A stretch of 6,657 bases of DNA from Ruminococcus flavefaciens (lineage in GTDB: Bacteria > Bacillota > Clostridia > Oscillospirales > Ruminococcaceae), in the NCBI GenBank assembly GCA_902796705.1, contig CADBQF010000418.1, forward strand, positions 1 through 6,657, given 5' to 3'. Both the position numbers and the translations under genes were made by a program. This document shows, one piece after another, positions 5,963-6,657 of the stretch. Under the pieces are notes generated by a model that saw nothing but the letters and a program-made list of their open reading frames with translations, was not told the origin of the DNA and did not search any database. Positions within the stretch are counted from its first letter, which is position 1, and every line of letters starts with the position of its first letter.

Positions 5963-6657
5963 ATGAAAAAATCAACAAAGATCGCAATTGCTGTTGCCGC
6001 CGTGCTTGCGGCAGCAGCACTCACCATATTCGTAATATACCTCAGCCGCAAGGGGGAGGATATCCCCACAGTCCCGGAAGTATCAGAGGAAGTAACAGAA
6101 CCTTCCACAGAGCCGGAGACAGATCCTCCGACAACTCTCGAACCGACTACAGAGTATCCGGAAAATATCTCGCATGAATACGCAGACAAGGCAGCAGCTC
6201 TCCATGAGTACAACAAGGACGTTGCCGGCTGGGTGTATATCAACGAGACAGCAGTAGATTATCCGTTTACTCTCGATCCGGGAAATATCGAGCCGGACAG
6301 CGGCTACGGCCCGGAGGGTTACGGCCCGAATGAGTATTACCTCAGCCACGGTCTCTACGGAGATTACGTGAGAGAAGGCACGCTCTTTATGGATTACCGT
6401 GATGTCTTCGGACAGGACGAATCCAAGCAGTCAGAGAATATCGTTATCTACGGACACAATATGGCAAACAACACCATGTTCGGTTCGATAAGAAGATACC
6501 GCCAGGACTACAGCTTCTATGATGTAAGTCCTTTCGTGAAGCTCGCATCGCTCTACAGGGATTATGACTATGTCATCTTCGGTTTCCTCATCACGAGCGG
6601 AAACTGGTACGGCGATTTCCTCTACTGGAACATGGAAGAGCTTGACTCAAAGAAGGA
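5963..6657 (+). CDS. srtB: Second class B sortase with short N-terminal anchor (3' end outside window)
   Basis: The frame stays open from the ATG at 5963 to the window edge (231 complete codons). GAGGAA (5951-5956), inside the last codons of the upstream sortase, is 6 nt away, so the two genes are probably translated together. A lysine-bearing N-terminus leads into one hydrophobic span (about 7-27), then a Thr/Glu/Pro-rich linker (33-66), then the sortase domain. The domain shows VAGWVYI (87-93), TLFMDYRD (140-147) and the catalytic His165 in VIYGHNMANNTMFGS, closely resembling the first sortase. The catalytic Cys and Arg lie beyond the window, so activity cannot be confirmed. Between VDYPF and EYYLSH there is an extra segment of about 20 residues containing GYGPEGYGP, not present in the first sortase. 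Unlike its neighbour it has almost no cytoplasmic region. Class assignment is strong; substrate is unknown. Confidence 0.88.
   Translation, partial: MKKSTKIAIAVAAVLAAAALTIFVIYLSRKGEDIPTVPEVSEEVTEPSTEPETDPPTTLEPTTEYPENISHEYADKAAALHEYNKDVAGWVYINETAVDYPFTLDPGNIEPDSGYGPEGYGPNEYYLSHGLYGDYVREGTLFMDYRDVFGQDESKQSENIVIYGHNMANNTMFGSIRRYRQDYSFYDVSPFVKLASLYRDYDYVIFGFLITSGNWYGDFLYWNMEELDSKK

Noticed and set aside
1..6657. CRISPR arrays, insertion sequences, attachment sites, tRNA or rRNA genes
   Set aside because: No spaced direct repeats, transposase motifs, terminal inverted repeats or cloverleaf/T-loop sequences were seen on reading both strands.

Overview
The window looks like chromosomal DNA of a Gram-positive anaerobe of the class Clostridia, most likely a Ruminococcus-type member of the Oscillospiraceae. 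This is inferred from a ThiI without a rhodanese domain paired with a NifS-type desulfurase, tandem class B sortases, a YfhO-family membrane protein, strong GGAGG-type ribosome binding sites, sigma-A-like promoters and intermediate GC. The taxon is an inference; no rRNA or other phylogenetic marker is present.

Layout. Positions 1-1563 (minus strand) hold the N-terminal 521 codons of a large multi-spanning YfhO-family membrane protein, whose 3' end lies outside the window. A 193-bp AT-rich divergent gap (1564-1756) carries one extended -10 promoter for each direction. Positions 1757-2890 (plus) encode a cysteine desulfurase, followed after 35 bp by thiI (2926-4104) and a hairpin-plus-T-tract terminator (4106-4131). 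A 208-bp gap carries a near-consensus promoter (TTGACA / TACAAT). A two-gene sortase operon follows: a complete 548-residue class B sortase with an unusual cytoplasmic N-terminal region of about 230 residues (4313-5959), then 3 bp later a second class B sortase with a short N-terminal anchor (5963 to the window edge, truncated before its catalytic Cys).

How the genes work together. The desulfurase and ThiI form a recognisable sulfur-relay pair: persulfide sulfur from cysteine is passed to ThiI, which adenylates and thiolates uridine 8 of tRNA to 4-thiouridine (ThiI may also serve thiazole synthesis). The terminator and new promoter separate this module from the sortase operon. The two sortases probably anchor one or more surface proteins to the cell wall, but no substrate with a sorting signal is visible here. 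The YfhO-like protein, a probable GT-C-type glycosyltransferase, is also envelope-related but is divergently transcribed.

I saw no mobile elements, CRISPR arrays, tRNA or rRNA genes, and no clear evidence of a wholly new system. The features most worth a second look are the architecture of the first sortase, the Gly/Tyr/Pro insertion in the second, and an extra cysteine cluster in ThiI.
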